A stretch of 53,976 nt of DNA from Phaeodactylibacter sp. (GCA_024103175.1 JAGFJE010000700.1:1-53976), one strand, 5' to 3'. Shown: positions 8,369-17,045, counted from the stretch's first letter. Notes: generated by a model from the letters alone, not told the origin. Numbers and translations are program-made.

Positions 8369-9268
8369 TTACCCCAATAAACCAGCCTCTTCCAGTATTT
8401 CCTTTACTTCCGCCTTTTGTTGCTCATTCAGTTCCGGCAGTGGGCTTCTGACGAAACCACCCTGATAGCCACGCAGGGTGCAAGCGTACTTCAATCCGGC
8501 GATGCCGTAGGTGGCCGTCACGGCCTGGTTGACGGGAAACAGGCGGCGGTACAGCTCCTCGGCATCTTTCTTTTGCCCCTGGCCGAATAGTTGTTGAACG
8601 CGTACGCACTCCCGGGGAGCGCAGTTGGCCAGGGCCATGACAGCCCCATCCACCCCCAGTGTAAGGGCGGGGTACCAGGCGGATGCCGTGCCTACGAGAA
8701 TGGTAAAATTTTCCCCGGCTGTGGCCTGCTGATACTGCACCAGTTGCGGGATGCTGCCGGAGCTGTCCTTCATCCCGATGATGTTCGGGTGGCGGCTCAG
8801 TCGCCCCACCGCCCGGGGCGAAAGGTTGATGCCGGTATATTTGGTTACGTTATACATCAGCACGGGGATGGGCGCAGCATCGGCAATGGCAAGGAAATGG
8901 CGGGCCTGGGCCTCGTCTTTCATCTGCTCCTGATAGAAGGATGGGGTGATAATAAGGGCGGCGTGGGCGCCGGCTCTGGCTGCTTCTTTCGTCAGATGGA
9001 TGGTTTCCCGGGTAGATTCCATACCGGTTCCCGCCAGGATGAGGTGGCCGGGGCCGGCGTTCTCCCGCGTCTGTTCGATCAGGTGAAGCTTCTCCCTTTC
9101 GTTGAGGTAAACGGCTTCACTATTGGACCCCAAAACAAGGTAGCCGCGCAGGCCGGCCTCATTCCATCGCTTCACATTGGCGGCATGGGCATCGAAATCG
9201 GCCGCCCCATCGCGGGTGAAAGGGGTGATCATCGGGGGGATCACGCCGGTGAGGGTAAGGTTGTCCAT
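8369..9268 (-). CDS. Dihydrodipicolinate synthase/N-acetylneuraminate lyase family aldolase
   Basis: The 299-residue protein has the length and motifs of the DapA/NanA class I aldolase family: PPMITPFTRDG at the N-terminus, the pyruvate-binding loop GSNSEA, the tyrosine motif YNVTKYTG, and the Schiff-base lysine in MKDSSGS (Lys167). The loop GSNSEA rather than GTTGE, and the general sequence, look closer to 4-hydroxy-2-oxoglutarate aldolase-type members than to the lysine-biosynthetic DapA. No lysine or sialic-acid gene is adjacent. The general reaction is retro-aldol or aldol chemistry on pyruvate; the second substrate is undecided. Confidence 0.88.
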   Translation of the reverse strand: MDNLTLTGVIPPMITPFTRDGAADFDAHAANVKRWNEAGLRGYLVLGSNSEAVYLNEREKLHLIEQTRENAGPGHLILAGTGMESTRETIHLTKEAARAGAHAALIITPSFYQEQMKDEAQARHFLAIADAAPIPVLMYNVTKYTGINLSPRAVGRLSRHPNIIGMKDSSGSIPQLVQYQQATAGENFTILVGTASAWYPALTLGVDGAVMALANCAPRECVRVQQLFGQGQKKDAEELYRRLFPVNQAVTATYGIAGLKYACTLRGYQGGFVRSPLPELNEQQKAEVKEILEEAGLLG

Positions 9269-9370
9269 AAATTTCCAGATTAGATGAGGCGGTAAATTAT
9301 CAAATCTATGTGATCCGGAAAAGGAACTTCCCGGTTGAAAATGAAGCCGTCATTTTTACCCTCGGCTAAC

Positions 9371-9470
9371 AGTCTAGTGTTGGACAAAGTCGGAAGTCGG
9401 AAAGCGGAAGTCGGAATGACTTTGGGCGTTCCGCAACTCTTTGGCTATCAATAGTGTCCAACATTAGACT
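9371..9470. repeat. Intergenic inverted repeat (16-bp arms) and related dispersed motif
   Basis: Arms at 9371-9386 and 9455-9470 are inverse copies with one mismatch, enclosing 68 bp that contains a stuttering AGTCGGA-type tract. The right arm plus the following bases (9455-9478) recurs at 18466-18489 with 21 of 24 bases identical. The 381-bp gap 9269-9649 otherwise holds only the terminator at 9580-9611. Confidence 0.7.
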
Positions 9471-9579
9471 AGTAGCCTTACCCTCTGTTCAATTGCGCTG
9501 AAAGCAAGGCGGAGGGAGCCGGTTTTTTTCTCTATTTCATGATTACGGGCCACTTAAAAGCAGCCCGTCCGAAGAAAAG

Positions 9580-9611
9580 GGGGCTATTTCCGTTATGGAG
9601 GAAATAGCCCC
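9580..9611 (-). terminator. Intrinsic terminator-like hairpin after the SPFH gene
   Basis: A perfect 12-bp stem (GGGGCTATTTCC and its complement) encloses eight bases, 38 bp downstream of the SPFH lipoprotein stop. Reading on the minus strand the stem is followed by CTTTTCTTC, a modest T-rich tail. Confidence 0.65.
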
Positions 9612-9649
9612 TTACAAGACAACGAACTTGCTTAGTCGAAATAGGAAAT

Positions 9650-10462
9650 TTATCTTCTCAGGCCGGTATTACTGGGCATCGGCTCTTCTCCTGCCGGCCC
9701 GAGCAGCACCGGGAGGTCTCCGTCTGAAATGATGACCTTGGTGTTGGGCGATTTGGCCAGTTCCAGGAACGCTTCGATCGACTTGAACTGCAGTACCTGC
9801 GGGTCCAGCCCCTGGCTGATGATATTCTGGGCGTCGCGTACCCCTTCGGCCTGAATGCGTTTGCGCTCGGCTTCGCGCCGTTCTTCCTGGAGGACGAACT
9901 CCATACGCAGGGCGCGCTGCTCGGCTTCCAGCTTTTCTTCAATGGCGCGGGCCAGGTTGGGCGGCAGCTGTATGCTCTTGATGAGCACGGCCTCGATCAC
10001 GATCCCTTTGCCGTCGAGGAGCTTGGTCATCTGTTGTTGAATGGCCGATTCGATCGTACCCCGTTCGCCGGTATGCATGTCTTTGGCATAGAAACGGGCG
10101 GACACATCGGCTACTGCCGAGCGGAAGACCGGCAGGATCACATTGTTCTCGTACTCATTCCCGATAGAACGCAATATGTCGGGCGCTTTGTTGGATTGAA
10201 TGTTGTACAGTATGGAGATCTCCGCCCGGATATTGAGGCCTTCTTTGGACGGCAGGTTCAGGCCCACCTCCATGTTCTCGGTTTGAACGGGCACTTTCAC
10301 AATCGTGGTGGTGAACGGGTTATATACTTTCAATCCTTCCGTGTAGGGGCGGTCGGCATATTTACCGAAAGTCCTTTTCACGCCAACCTCACCCTGGCGC
10401 ACGACGGTGCAGCTGCTAAGCAGGAAAGCAAAGGCAGCCACTGCTAACATTACTTTTTTCAT
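9650..10462 (-). CDS. SPFH/prohibitin-family lipoprotein
   Basis: The 270-residue protein begins with a lipoprotein signal (lipobox LSSC, Cys18). A Band 7/SPFH domain follows: GEVGVKRTFGKY near residue 22, the beta-rich middle, and the charged helical stretch AIEEKLEAEQRALRMEFVLQ that forms the coiled coil. The C-terminus contains GLDPQVLQFKSIEAF, typical of prohibitin-like members. SPFH proteins assemble into large membrane rings that often control proteases. Here a lipid anchor replaces the usual N-terminal membrane helix. No NfeD or FtsH gene lies beside it. A hairpin terminator follows the gene. Confidence 0.88.
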   Translation of the reverse strand: MKKVMLAVAAFAFLLSSCTVVRQGEVGVKRTFGKYADRPYTEGLKVYNPFTTTIVKVPVQTENMEVGLNLPSKEGLNIRAEISILYNIQSNKAPDILRSIGNEYENNVILPVFRSAVADVSARFYAKDMHTGERGTIESAIQQQMTKLLDGKGIVIEAVLIKSIQLPPNLARAIEEKLEAEQRALRMEFVLQEERREAERKRIQAEGVRDAQNIISQGLDPQVLQFKSIEAFLELAKSPNTKVIISDGDLPVLLGPAGEEPMPSNTGLRR

Positions 10463-10606
10463 AGCACATTGATTTACATGGTTAAAAGGAGGATGTTGTT
10501 GCCTTGCGGCACCAGGACGAGGCCCGGGCTGCTGACTGTCCGGTCAGGGCTGATCTCAGCATTGCACATAATTTGTTTCCCCGGGCCCTGTGCCTGGTAT
10601 TTTTAT

Positions 10607-10656
10607 GGAATGAATGAATGAATGAATGATTGAATGAATGAATGATTGATTGATTA
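10607..10656. repeat. Compound tetranucleotide microsatellite (GAAT)n(GATT)n
   Basis: About 50 bp of near-perfect GAAT and GATT units lie between the TPR gene stop and the SPFH gene start. A second tract of the same composition is at 24251-24293, directly upstream of dnaE. Confidence 0.9.
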
Positions 10657-10684
10657 ACAGGGGCCACTGCCTGTTTCCCAGGTA

Positions 10685-11989
10685 TCAGTAAGAGCACAGA
10701 TACTGGAGTTGTTCTTCTCCCCTGTCGTAACCCAGTTGGGCGCTCTCCCGGAAATCCAGGCAGGCGTCGGGCCGGTTGTACCCCAGTATTCTGGCGATAC
10801 CGCGGTTGTAATAAGCTTCGGCAAAGCCCGGGTCCAGCTCGATGGAGCGCGTGTAGTCCAATTCTGCCGCCAGATAGTTGCCCAGCAGCAGGAAGATATT
10901 CCCGCGCAATTTGTACAACACGGCATTGTCTTCGGGCGCCAGCTTTATGGCCTGCTCGATATCGGCCAGAGCGCCCATAATGTCTCCCGACATTTTTCTG
11001 GTAATACCCCGGTTGAGCCATACTTTGGCCCCGGGCTCGCCATCCTGCCCCAGCAGGTGGCCATAGTCCCGCAGGGCCGCATCTACATTCCCCATAGCCT
11101 TGTAGGCAAGCGCCCGGTTGAAGTAGGCCATTTCCAGGCCGACATCCAGCTCAATGGCTCTGTCAAAAAGGGCAATCGCTTCCTGGTAGCGCATTTGCTG
11201 CTGGCGGATCACCCCCAGGTTATAGGCCGCGGTAGCGAGGGAGGGGTCCAGCTCGATAGCCTCTTCAAAGGCTTCCTCGGCGGCTTCCGGAGAATCCGCC
11301 TCCAGGTAGGCTATCCCCAGGAGGTCGTGCGCCAGGGCATTTTCGGGCTCCATGGCCAGCACCATGTTGAGGTCATCGGCGGCCCTTCTGTGTTCCGTCC
11401 GGCCCAGGTATACCAGAGCCCGCTGCAGATAGTATGCCGGAGCTGCCGGGAACTGCTCGATGAGCGCGGACAAAGTTCCGAGGCGGGCGGAAGCGTCAAT
11501 TTCCGCCTCCTCTCCCTGCACCGGGCCCAGCAAAGCCTGATAGTATTCCAAACGGCGCTCCATCTCGAGGCGGCCCGACAGTTCATCAGGCTCAAAGGCC
11601 AGTACTTTTAATTTGCGAAGGTTGTTTCCATAGCCGTACATATCCGCCACATAAGGGTTGATCCGGGTGGCGAAAGTATAATCCTGCTGGGCTTCCGCCA
11701 GCCTGCCCAGCCGGTATTTGGCAATGGCGCGCTTAATGTAGGCCTCAGCGAAATAGGGGTTTTGCGCTACGGCATTATCATAGGATAAGATGGCATTCTC
11801 GAACTTGCCCTGCGCCATCAGGTTGTCTCCCATGATCAGATGGCGGGTGATGCCCTCTCCGGCGATCACCGGATTGTCGCTCACTCGCGACTGAAAGGCG
11901 CCAAGCTGAGGCTGCTGGGCCGAAAGCCCAGCAGCTGCGAAAGTAAAACAGATTAGAATGAAAATATCTTGAACTCGAAAGTTACCCAT
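10685..11989 (-). CDS. Secreted tetratricopeptide-repeat (TPR) protein
   Basis: The 434-residue protein has a hydrophobic export signal (IFILICFTFAAAGLSAQ, about residues 9-25) and then at least seven TPR units. Clear examples are AILSYDNAVAQNPYFAEAYI, AEEAFEEAIELDPSLATAAY, AIALFDRAIELDVGLEMAYF and AELDYTRSIELDPGFAEAYY. TPR arrays mediate protein-protein contacts; this one most likely acts in the periplasm or at the outer membrane. The C-terminus ends SAQLGYDRGEEQLQYLCSY, a pattern common in Bacteroidota TPR lipoproteins linked to motility and secretion. No partner can be named from the sequence. Confidence 0.9.
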   Translation of the reverse strand: MGNFRVQDIFILICFTFAAAGLSAQQPQLGAFQSRVSDNPVIAGEGITRHLIMGDNLMAQGKFENAILSYDNAVAQNPYFAEAYIKRAIAKYRLGRLAEAQQDYTFATRINPYVADMYGYGNNLRKLKVLAFEPDELSGRLEMERRLEYYQALLGPVQGEEAEIDASARLGTLSALIEQFPAAPAYYLQRALVYLGRTEHRRAADDLNMVLAMEPENALAHDLLGIAYLEADSPEAAEEAFEEAIELDPSLATAAYNLGVIRQQQMRYQEAIALFDRAIELDVGLEMAYFNRALAYKAMGNVDAALRDYGHLLGQDGEPGAKVWLNRGITRKMSGDIMGALADIEQAIKLAPEDNAVLYKLRGNIFLLLGNYLAAELDYTRSIELDPGFAEAYYNRGIARILGYNRPDACLDFRESAQLGYDRGEEQLQYLCSY

Positions 11990-12173
11990 AGTTCCAGGTT
12001 GTTTGAAAAAAGAAAAACTATACTAAATAATAGTTTTACTATCAAAACAAAACATACGCTTTACGGTTCGCAAAATTTGGATATTTTAGAAAAAATAATT
12101 AAGGCCTTTTTCCCGGTGAGCGCCCGCATGAGAGAATCGGGACGGCGAAACAGATAGTCTTACTATCATTTTT

Positions 12174-12881
12174 TTATTCCAGCAAGCGCCCTTTCAGCAG
12201 GGCCCTGCGCACCGCTTCCGCGTTCTGGCGGCTGACGGGAATGTGGTGTTGGCCGATATGCAGGAGGTTTCCTTCCAGGGCCCGGACATGCTGCAGGTTA
12301 GCCAGGTAGGAACGATGAACGCGGTAGAAGGGAGGAGTGGGCAATTCTTCCGCCAGGTTTTTCAAGGCGAGCAAGGTGGTGAGCCGCCCTTCCTTCGTAT
12401 AGAGATGAACGTAATTTTCCATGGATTCGGCAAACAGGAGCTCCGAGAGGGCGACCCTTTCGATCCGGCCCTCGCATCTCACGAAAATGTAGCCGGGGCC
12501 ATCGGGCCGCCCGTCGGCTTCCTGGAGGAGGCGTAGTTGCCGCCGGGCTTTGAGAGCGGCTTTCAGGAAGCGCTGAAAAGTAATGGGTTTAACAAGGTAA
12601 TCCAGCACCTCCAGCTCGTAGCCGTCGAGGGCGAAGCTGGGGTAGGCGGTGGTGATGACGGTCAGTGGGGGCTTATCCAGGGTGCGGAGGAAGTCCAGGC
12701 CGTTCATACCCGGCATCTGAATGTCGAGAAAAAGCAGGTCGATCCGGCCTGATTCCAAAGCCGGCAATGCTTCCAGCGGATCCTCGGCGGCAGCTTCCAG
12801 AGAAAGGAAATCGATCTTTTCCACATACGCGGCCAGCCCTTCGCGCGCCAGGGGTTCGTCATCGACGATCATGCATCTCAT
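12174..12881 (-). CDS. LytTR family response regulator
   Basis: The 235-residue protein has an N-terminal receiver domain (acidic pair Asp7-Asp8, phospho-acceptor Asp53 in LFLDIQMPGMNG, conserved TTAYPSFALDG) and a C-terminal LytTR DNA-binding domain (about 135-230), with the typical FRVHRSYLANLQHV and IPVSRQNAEAVRRALL segments. It will bind DNA as a dimer after phosphorylation. Its start overlaps the end of the LytS-type kinase gene by four bases, so kinase and regulator are coupled. The target genes are not evident; the TPR gene downstream is a candidate only by proximity. Confidence 0.93.
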   Translation of the reverse strand: MRCMIVDDEPLAREGLAAYVEKIDFLSLEAAAEDPLEALPALESGRIDLLFLDIQMPGMNGLDFLRTLDKPPLTVITTAYPSFALDGYELEVLDYLVKPITFQRFLKAALKARRQLRLLQEADGRPDGPGYIFVRCEGRIERVALSELLFAESMENYVHLYTKEGRLTTLLALKNLAEELPTPPFYRVHRSYLANLQHVRALEGNLLHIGQHHIPVSRQNAEAVRRALLKGRLLE

Positions 12882-13894
12882 GAGAGGTTCAGTTTTAGAT
12901 GAACTTCAAACCAGCGGCCTTCGTCCCGGACATCCAGGTTGTGCTTCTGCGGATAAGCCAGTTTCAGCCGCCGCCGGACGTTCTGAAGGCCGATGCCGCC
13001 GTTGTCCGCCTCCGTCCGCCGCTGAAGCCCAGTGTTATTCCGGATGTAAAAACGGAGTTCTTCTCCTTCCACAGAGGCTTCAATACAGATCTCTCCGTCT
13101 TTGCGGGCCACGTGTTTGAAAGCGTTTTCCACCAAGGGTAACAGCAACAAGGGGGGTATCTGTTCACCGTTGAGCTGCCGGGGCAGGGCGAGCGTGAGGT
13201 TCAGCCCGGCAGGCTGGCGCAACCGGGCCAGCTGAATGTACTGCTCCAGGTAGTCCAGCTCCTGCCGTAGCGGAATGCGTTCGGCATCCGCCAGGTAGAG
13301 CTGGTAGCGAAGCAGGTTGGAAAAGCCGGCCAGCGCTTCGGCGGCGGCATCGGGGTCTTTTTTGATCAGAAAATAGATGCTGTTCAGGGCGTTGAACAGG
13401 AAATGGGGGTTGAGCTGGTTTTTCAGCACATTCAGCTCCGCCTGCAGCTTTTCTTCCCGAAGTTGGCGGTTGTGCCTTTCTACCCGTATCCATTCGATGA
13501 TGAGATAAACCCCGAGTGCCGGAAAAGTGGCGGTGAGCGTACTCCCAATAACTGCTTTCACCGCCAGGTTGCCGGGGTAAAAGAACATCTCCAGCAGGGC
13601 GGGCTCCACCAGGCTGAACCAGCCGTACAAGGCCCCGGCAAGCAGGGCCGAGGCCAGGGCCAGCAACAAGGCCAGCGCCAGGGCGAACTGCCAGTACCGC
13701 CGCTTTTTCAACAGCCGGGGAACCAACACCAGCAACAAGGTATATACCGCCGCTGCATTAAACAGCGTGAAAATAGCGCTGGTGGCCACCGAAAGCAGTG
13801 TGAGCGGCCGGGGAGAAGACACGGCGGCCCAGAATAAGGTGTATAATACCCACCCGGCCAACTGAGCTGTGATGTTTATGGCGCGTTTTGTCAT
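12878..13894 (-). CDS. LytS-type sensor histidine kinase (His_kinase family PF06580)
   Basis: The 338-residue protein has four hydrophobic helices in the first 145 residues (for example FTLFNAAAVYTLLLVLVP) and a C-terminal LytS/YehU kinase core. The phospho-acceptor box is LNPHFLFNALNSIYFLI, followed by the N box LLPLVENAFKHV and the G box NGGIGLQNVRRRL. I chose the ATG at 13894 because the membrane region begins there; a longer frame from 14059 adds 55 low-complexity residues unlike the family. It is the upstream gene of the LytTR regulator, with which it overlaps by four bases. Confidence 0.92.
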   Translation of the reverse strand: MTKRAINITAQLAGWVLYTLFWAAVSSPRPLTLLSVATSAIFTLFNAAAVYTLLLVLVPRLLKKRRYWQFALALALLLALASALLAGALYGWFSLVEPALLEMFFYPGNLAVKAVIGSTLTATFPALGVYLIIEWIRVERHNRQLREEKLQAELNVLKNQLNPHFLFNALNSIYFLIKKDPDAAAEALAGFSNLLRYQLYLADAERIPLRQELDYLEQYIQLARLRQPAGLNLTLALPRQLNGEQIPPLLLLPLVENAFKHVARKDGEICIEASVEGEELRFYIRNNTGLQRRTEADNGGIGLQNVRRRLKLAYPQKHNLDVRDEGRWFEVHLKLNLS

Positions 13895-14149
13895 AGCCTT
13901 TAAGGATTCGCCCCATAAAATGCGGAAAATCCGGCATTCGACAAAGCGTCTTTTATGAATAGCAGAAGTTGTGTGGCCAATAGCGCCTACAGGCTGGCCA
14001 ACGGTACAAAAGCCGCGGAAATGGTCAGGCACAGGCGCCGCCGCCCCGTAAAAAACCACTCGTCAAGCCAACGGCGCAGGCCGTCAATCAAACTGGCGCA
14101 CCCTGGTTTTTCTTCCCTTCTTTGTAGCGAACCAAAACAATAACCCGCT

Positions 14150-14872
14150 ATGAAAAAGTATCTCATCCTTTTGATCGGTATTACAGCCTTTGCCACGCTC
14201 CATGCCCAAATGGACAGCCCGCAAGCCCGTTATTACGACGCTTACCAGGCCAACGGCCTGGAACAACTGAAAACCGTTATCCGGGAAATGGAGGCCGAAT
14301 ACGCCGAATCGCCAACGGCCGCCAACGCCCTTGCTGTCGCCCGGGCAAAGTACGGGGCCGTCGGCGCCTGCTTCGCCCACCAGGATGAAGAAAGCGCCAA
14401 GCAACTGCTGGCAGAGGCCGCCAAACTCACCAAAAAGCTCCTGAAGGAAGACGGCGGCGCCGAAGCGCACGCGCTCCATGCCGGCATCCTGGGCATGAAG
14501 ATCGCCTTGTCGCCGGTAAAAGGGCCCTTCCTCGGGCCTCAGGCCGGCAAGCAGGCCGCCCGGGCCATGGAGCTGGAACCTGATAACCCTTTCGTGCGCC
14601 TGCAGCACAGCAACAACCTGTTCTACACCCCGCCCGCTTTCGGCGGCGACCTTCAGCTGGCCATTCAGGGTTTCCAGGCAGCGGCCCTGGGCTTTGAAGC
14701 ACAAGGCACGGAAAACAACTGGCCCTACCTGCAATGCCTCGCCATGCTCGGCCAGGCCCAGCAGGCCGACGGGCAGCGGGAAGCCGCCCGATCCACCTAC
14801 CAGAAAGCGCTGGCCACTGCGCCCGGTTTTCGCTGGGTGAGGGAGGAGCTGCTGCCGGCATTGGAACAGTAG
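14150..14872 (+). CDS. Secreted TPR-like protein of unknown function
   Basis: The 240-residue protein has a standard signal peptide (MKKYLILLIGITAFATLHAQ) and an all-helical, alanine-rich mature part that reads as divergent TPR helices, for example AEAAKLTKKLLKEDGGAEAHALHAG and AARSTYQKALATAPGFRWV at the end. The segment MELEPDNPFVRLQHSNNLFY also fits a TPR turn. It is divergent from the LytS kinase gene with a 255-bp gap, so it might be a target of that system, but this is only positional. I do not recognise a specific family name. Confidence 0.8.
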   Translation: MKKYLILLIGITAFATLHAQMDSPQARYYDAYQANGLEQLKTVIREMEAEYAESPTAANALAVARAKYGAVGACFAHQDEESAKQLLAEAAKLTKKLLKEDGGAEAHALHAGILGMKIALSPVKGPFLGPQAGKQAARAMELEPDNPFVRLQHSNNLFYTPPAFGGDLQLAIQGFQAAALGFEAQGTENNWPYLQCLAMLGQAQQADGQREAARSTYQKALATAPGFRWVREELLPALEQ

Positions 14873-14897
14873 CGCTACGGCGGCGCCAGAGTGTAAA

Positions 14898-14950
14898 AGT
14901 GTAAAGGTGTAAATGGTCCGGCAGCCTGGTTTCTTTTACACCTTTACACT
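14898..14950. repeat. Intergenic inverted repeat with perfect 16-bp arms
   Basis: Arms at 14898-14913 and 14935-14950 are perfect inverse complements (AGTGTAAAGGTGTAAA type), closing a 21-base loop. It sits 25 bp after the secreted TPR-like gene and could work as a terminator or transcript-stabilising hairpin, though it lacks a T tract. Confidence 0.75.
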
Positions 14951-14998
14951 TCCTCATCCTTACTAATTTCCAGCAGCCACCCCGAATAAAAAAAGAAC

Positions 14999-15397
14999 AT
15001 GCATAACATGATACAGCTACTCGAAGAATACCACCTCATTCACAGCCACCTGGGGCTTATCCATACCCTTTTCGCCCTGCTGGCCATGGCTACCGGAACG
15101 GCCGTGATTCTCGGCAAGAAAGGGACGGCCGGGCACAAGCGCACCGGCTATGCTTACGCCGCCGCCATGCTTGGCCTCAACGGCACCGCCCTGGGCATTT
15201 ACAATTTTGGCAGTTTCAACCTGTTCCACATCTTCGCCATCGTCAGCCTGCTCACCCTGCTGGGCGGCCTCGTTCCGGCCTGGCGGCGCAGCCAAGGCTG
15301 GCTCGGCCGGCACTATTACTTCATGAGCTGGTCGGTAGTGGGCCTGTACTGCGCCTTCTGGGCGGAAGTGGGCGTCCGATTCTTCGACATGCGCTAA
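14999..15397 (+). CDS. DUF2306-like small membrane protein
   Basis: The 132-residue protein has four hydrophobic helices (about 18-38, 50-66, 72-92 and 103-125). Conserved-looking histidines and arginines sit at helix ends (HSHLGLIHT; GHKRTGYAYA; RHYYFMSW; EVGVRFF), which matches the pattern of the DUF2306 family of predicted membrane proteins. A start at 15008 (second ATG) is also possible. Function is unknown. Its stop codon overlaps the stop of the convergent barrel gene (15394-15397 shared). Confidence 0.75.
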   Translation: MHNMIQLLEEYHLIHSHLGLIHTLFALLAMATGTAVILGKKGTAGHKRTGYAYAAAMLGLNGTALGIYNFGSFNLFHIFAIVSLLTLLGGLVPAWRRSQGWLGRHYYFMSWSVVGLYCAFWAEVGVRFFDMR

Positions 15398-16572
15398 AAA
15401 AAATACCCCACCCTCAGGCTCCCCATAATGTGAGAAGAGCTTTCTTCCTCTTTCAGCTGGGCCGTGTTCCTGGAAAAGCCCAGGACGCCGTTCCCGTATT
15501 CGAAGTAAGCCTCCAGGTTCAGCATATTGCCTGATCTGCCGAGGGCAAAGAGCACGTTGGCGCCGCCGCAGACGCCTCCCTGGAAGTTATCGATGAACTC
15601 GGGAAGGATATCACGGTAGCGGAATTCATCTGTCACGATCTTCTGCCCGAACAGGAAGGTTCCCGCCACCCCGGCAAATACTTCCGGCCGGATCTTCTCC
15701 GAAGAACCGATCTGGTAGTGGGCCTTGACCGGGATGAGCAGGCCGAGGTGTTCGTACTGGCCGCCGCCGGCATCGAGCACGTATTGGCCGATGTGGGCTT
15801 CCGGTTGCAGCGTCAGGCGCCCCGACTTCCGGAGGATGATGTTCTGTATCCGGAAAGCGATGCCGACAGTAGCAAAAGACTGGTTATTATAGGAGAGGGA
15901 ATCTCCGAAAAAGGCATAGGGCCGCAGGCCGAAACGCATAGGATAATCGTAAGAATAGCTTTTGAAATGCAGGCCCGCCACCGGCCCCAGGCTGATGGTG
16001 ACCGGCAGGGGGAGCGGCTTGGGGTTTTGATATGCCGTCCCCTGAGAAGTATCGTACTCCTGCAAAAATCGGGCGATGAGGGCCCAGTTGAATTTCACAT
16101 CGCCCGCTTTCGCCTGCAGCTCCGGCGCATCACTGGTGAGCCAGCGCAGAATGCCGTCATAATTGCGCCGGGTGAGCTCGGTAAAGAAATCCTCTCCGGA
16201 GTGCTCCAGAAACAGCCGCCGCTCGGCAGCGGACTTGCTCTTGGATTCGAGTAGAATGGCCTCGCCCAGGTGCACTACTTCCAGGAATACGGGAACGGTA
16301 TCCCCCTCTACGGCTATCGGCCGGCTGAGGAAGAGGCTGCCGTCGGCAAAGCCGAAGCCGGCTATTTCCGAGGGGGAATAGGTGCGGGAACCGGAAGACT
16401 CATCCGGCTTGAAAACACATTCGCCGGTAGCGCGGGCCGCCGACAGTTTAGCCACGCCCCGGAGGGTGTCTTTCTCCGGAGTGATCAGGTATGCCGGCCG
16501 AAAGGACTGGCTCTGCAGGTTCAATACTGCCAAAAAGAAAAAGAGAGACAGAGTGAGTGTTGACCCTCGCAT
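15394..16572 (-). CDS. Outer-membrane beta-barrel protein of unknown function
   Basis: The 392-residue protein has a signal peptide (LTLSLFFFLAVLNLQSQ) and then a soluble region beginning with YLITPEKDTLRGVAKL, a pattern frequent in Bacteroidota proteins with a small N-terminal beta domain. Residues about 190-392 read as a beta-barrel of amphipathic strands separated by short turns, ending in the C-terminal strand HIMGSLRVGYFF with a terminal phenylalanine as in outer-membrane proteins. No enzyme motif is seen. It ends convergently with the DUF2306-like gene. Confidence 0.8.
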   Translation of the reverse strand: MRGSTLTLSLFFFLAVLNLQSQSFRPAYLITPEKDTLRGVAKLSAARATGECVFKPDESSGSRTYSPSEIAGFGFADGSLFLSRPIAVEGDTVPVFLEVVHLGEAILLESKSKSAAERRLFLEHSGEDFFTELTRRNYDGILRWLTSDAPELQAKAGDVKFNWALIARFLQEYDTSQGTAYQNPKPLPLPVTISLGPVAGLHFKSYSYDYPMRFGLRPYAFFGDSLSYNNQSFATVGIAFRIQNIILRKSGRLTLQPEAHIGQYVLDAGGGQYEHLGLLIPVKAHYQIGSSEKIRPEVFAGVAGTFLFGQKIVTDEFRYRDILPEFIDNFQGGVCGGANVLFALGRSGNMLNLEAYFEYGNGVLGFSRNTAQLKEEESSSHIMGSLRVGYFF

Positions 16573-16796
16573 TGGAACGATAGATTAAAATTGGTAAAGA
16601 GCGCGCTACCTGCCGCAAAGGTGGGCAATGCAGCTTTATCGGCGGCAAGATAGTGCGAGGGATTCGAAATACAAAGGGCCGGGTATTGTTTTTTTACACT
16701 CCTACAATGGCAGGGAGGAAAGAGGATGTGTGATATGGCCGGAGGGCCGGCGCGCTGCTTGCAGAGCCGGCCAGGCCGAATTAACGGGCGATATGC

Positions 16797-16993
16797 TACT
16801 GAACATTTCATTAGCCTTTTTGATGCTCCATGGAACGATACTCTATGTAAACCATAAAAAATTTTCGCATGAAAAAGCACTTTCAGAAAATGGCGATGTA
16901 CTTATCGTCGGGGGCGTATACAATTTACACATGGGAATGGTGGAGTTTATCGAAGAGACGATTTCCAGCCTTCCAAAATTTGCGGATAAGTAA
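16797..16993 (+). pseudogene. Carbonic anhydrase C-terminal remnant
   Basis: The frame ending at 16993 contains ENGDVLIVGGVYNLHMGMVEF, which matches the C-terminal signature of beta-carbonic anhydrases (compare NGQIKIVGAVYDMETGVVTF at the end of the intact gene at 18731). Nothing upstream in this frame resembles the zinc-binding core, and the preceding residues (LLNISLAFLMLHGTILYVN) do not fit the family. I read it as the 3' remnant of a carbonic anhydrase or of a SulP-transporter/carbonic-anhydrase fusion gene. The rest of the 489-bp gap 16573-17061 holds no gene that I can support, apart from a hairpin at 17020. Confidence 0.5.
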
Positions 16994-17019
16994 AAAATCC
17001 GTTTATTAAACGCACTTTT

Positions 17020-17045
17020 AGCGAGCCGGCTCCGGCCGGCTCGCT
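17020..17045 (+). terminator. GC-rich hairpin terminator
   Basis: A perfect 10-bp stem (AGCGAGCCGG / CCGGCTCGCT) with a six-base loop is preceded by TTTT and followed by TTTAAAAAA. It lies 27 bp after the carbonic anhydrase remnant and only 16 bp before the DUF2490 gene, so it probably belonged to the broken upstream gene. Confidence 0.6.

Noticed and set aside
9269..9649. Inverted repeat region considered as an insertion sequence
   Set aside because: No transposase frame is present and no target duplication is evident, so only a repeat is reported.
10482..11021. Minus-strand frame of 179 codons overlapping the TPR gene
   Set aside because: It overlaps the 3' end of a gene with seven clear TPR units and contains only low-complexity Ser/His text from the microsatellite.
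12878..14059. Longer N-terminus for the LytS-type kinase from 14059
   Set aside because: The extra 55 residues have no hydrophobic or domain pattern, and the typical membrane region begins at the ATG at 13894.
16628..16796. Upstream extension of the carbonic anhydrase remnant frame as a real gene start
   Set aside because: The residues before the C-terminal signature are unlike any carbonic anhydrase and show no domain or signal; only the 3' part is supported.
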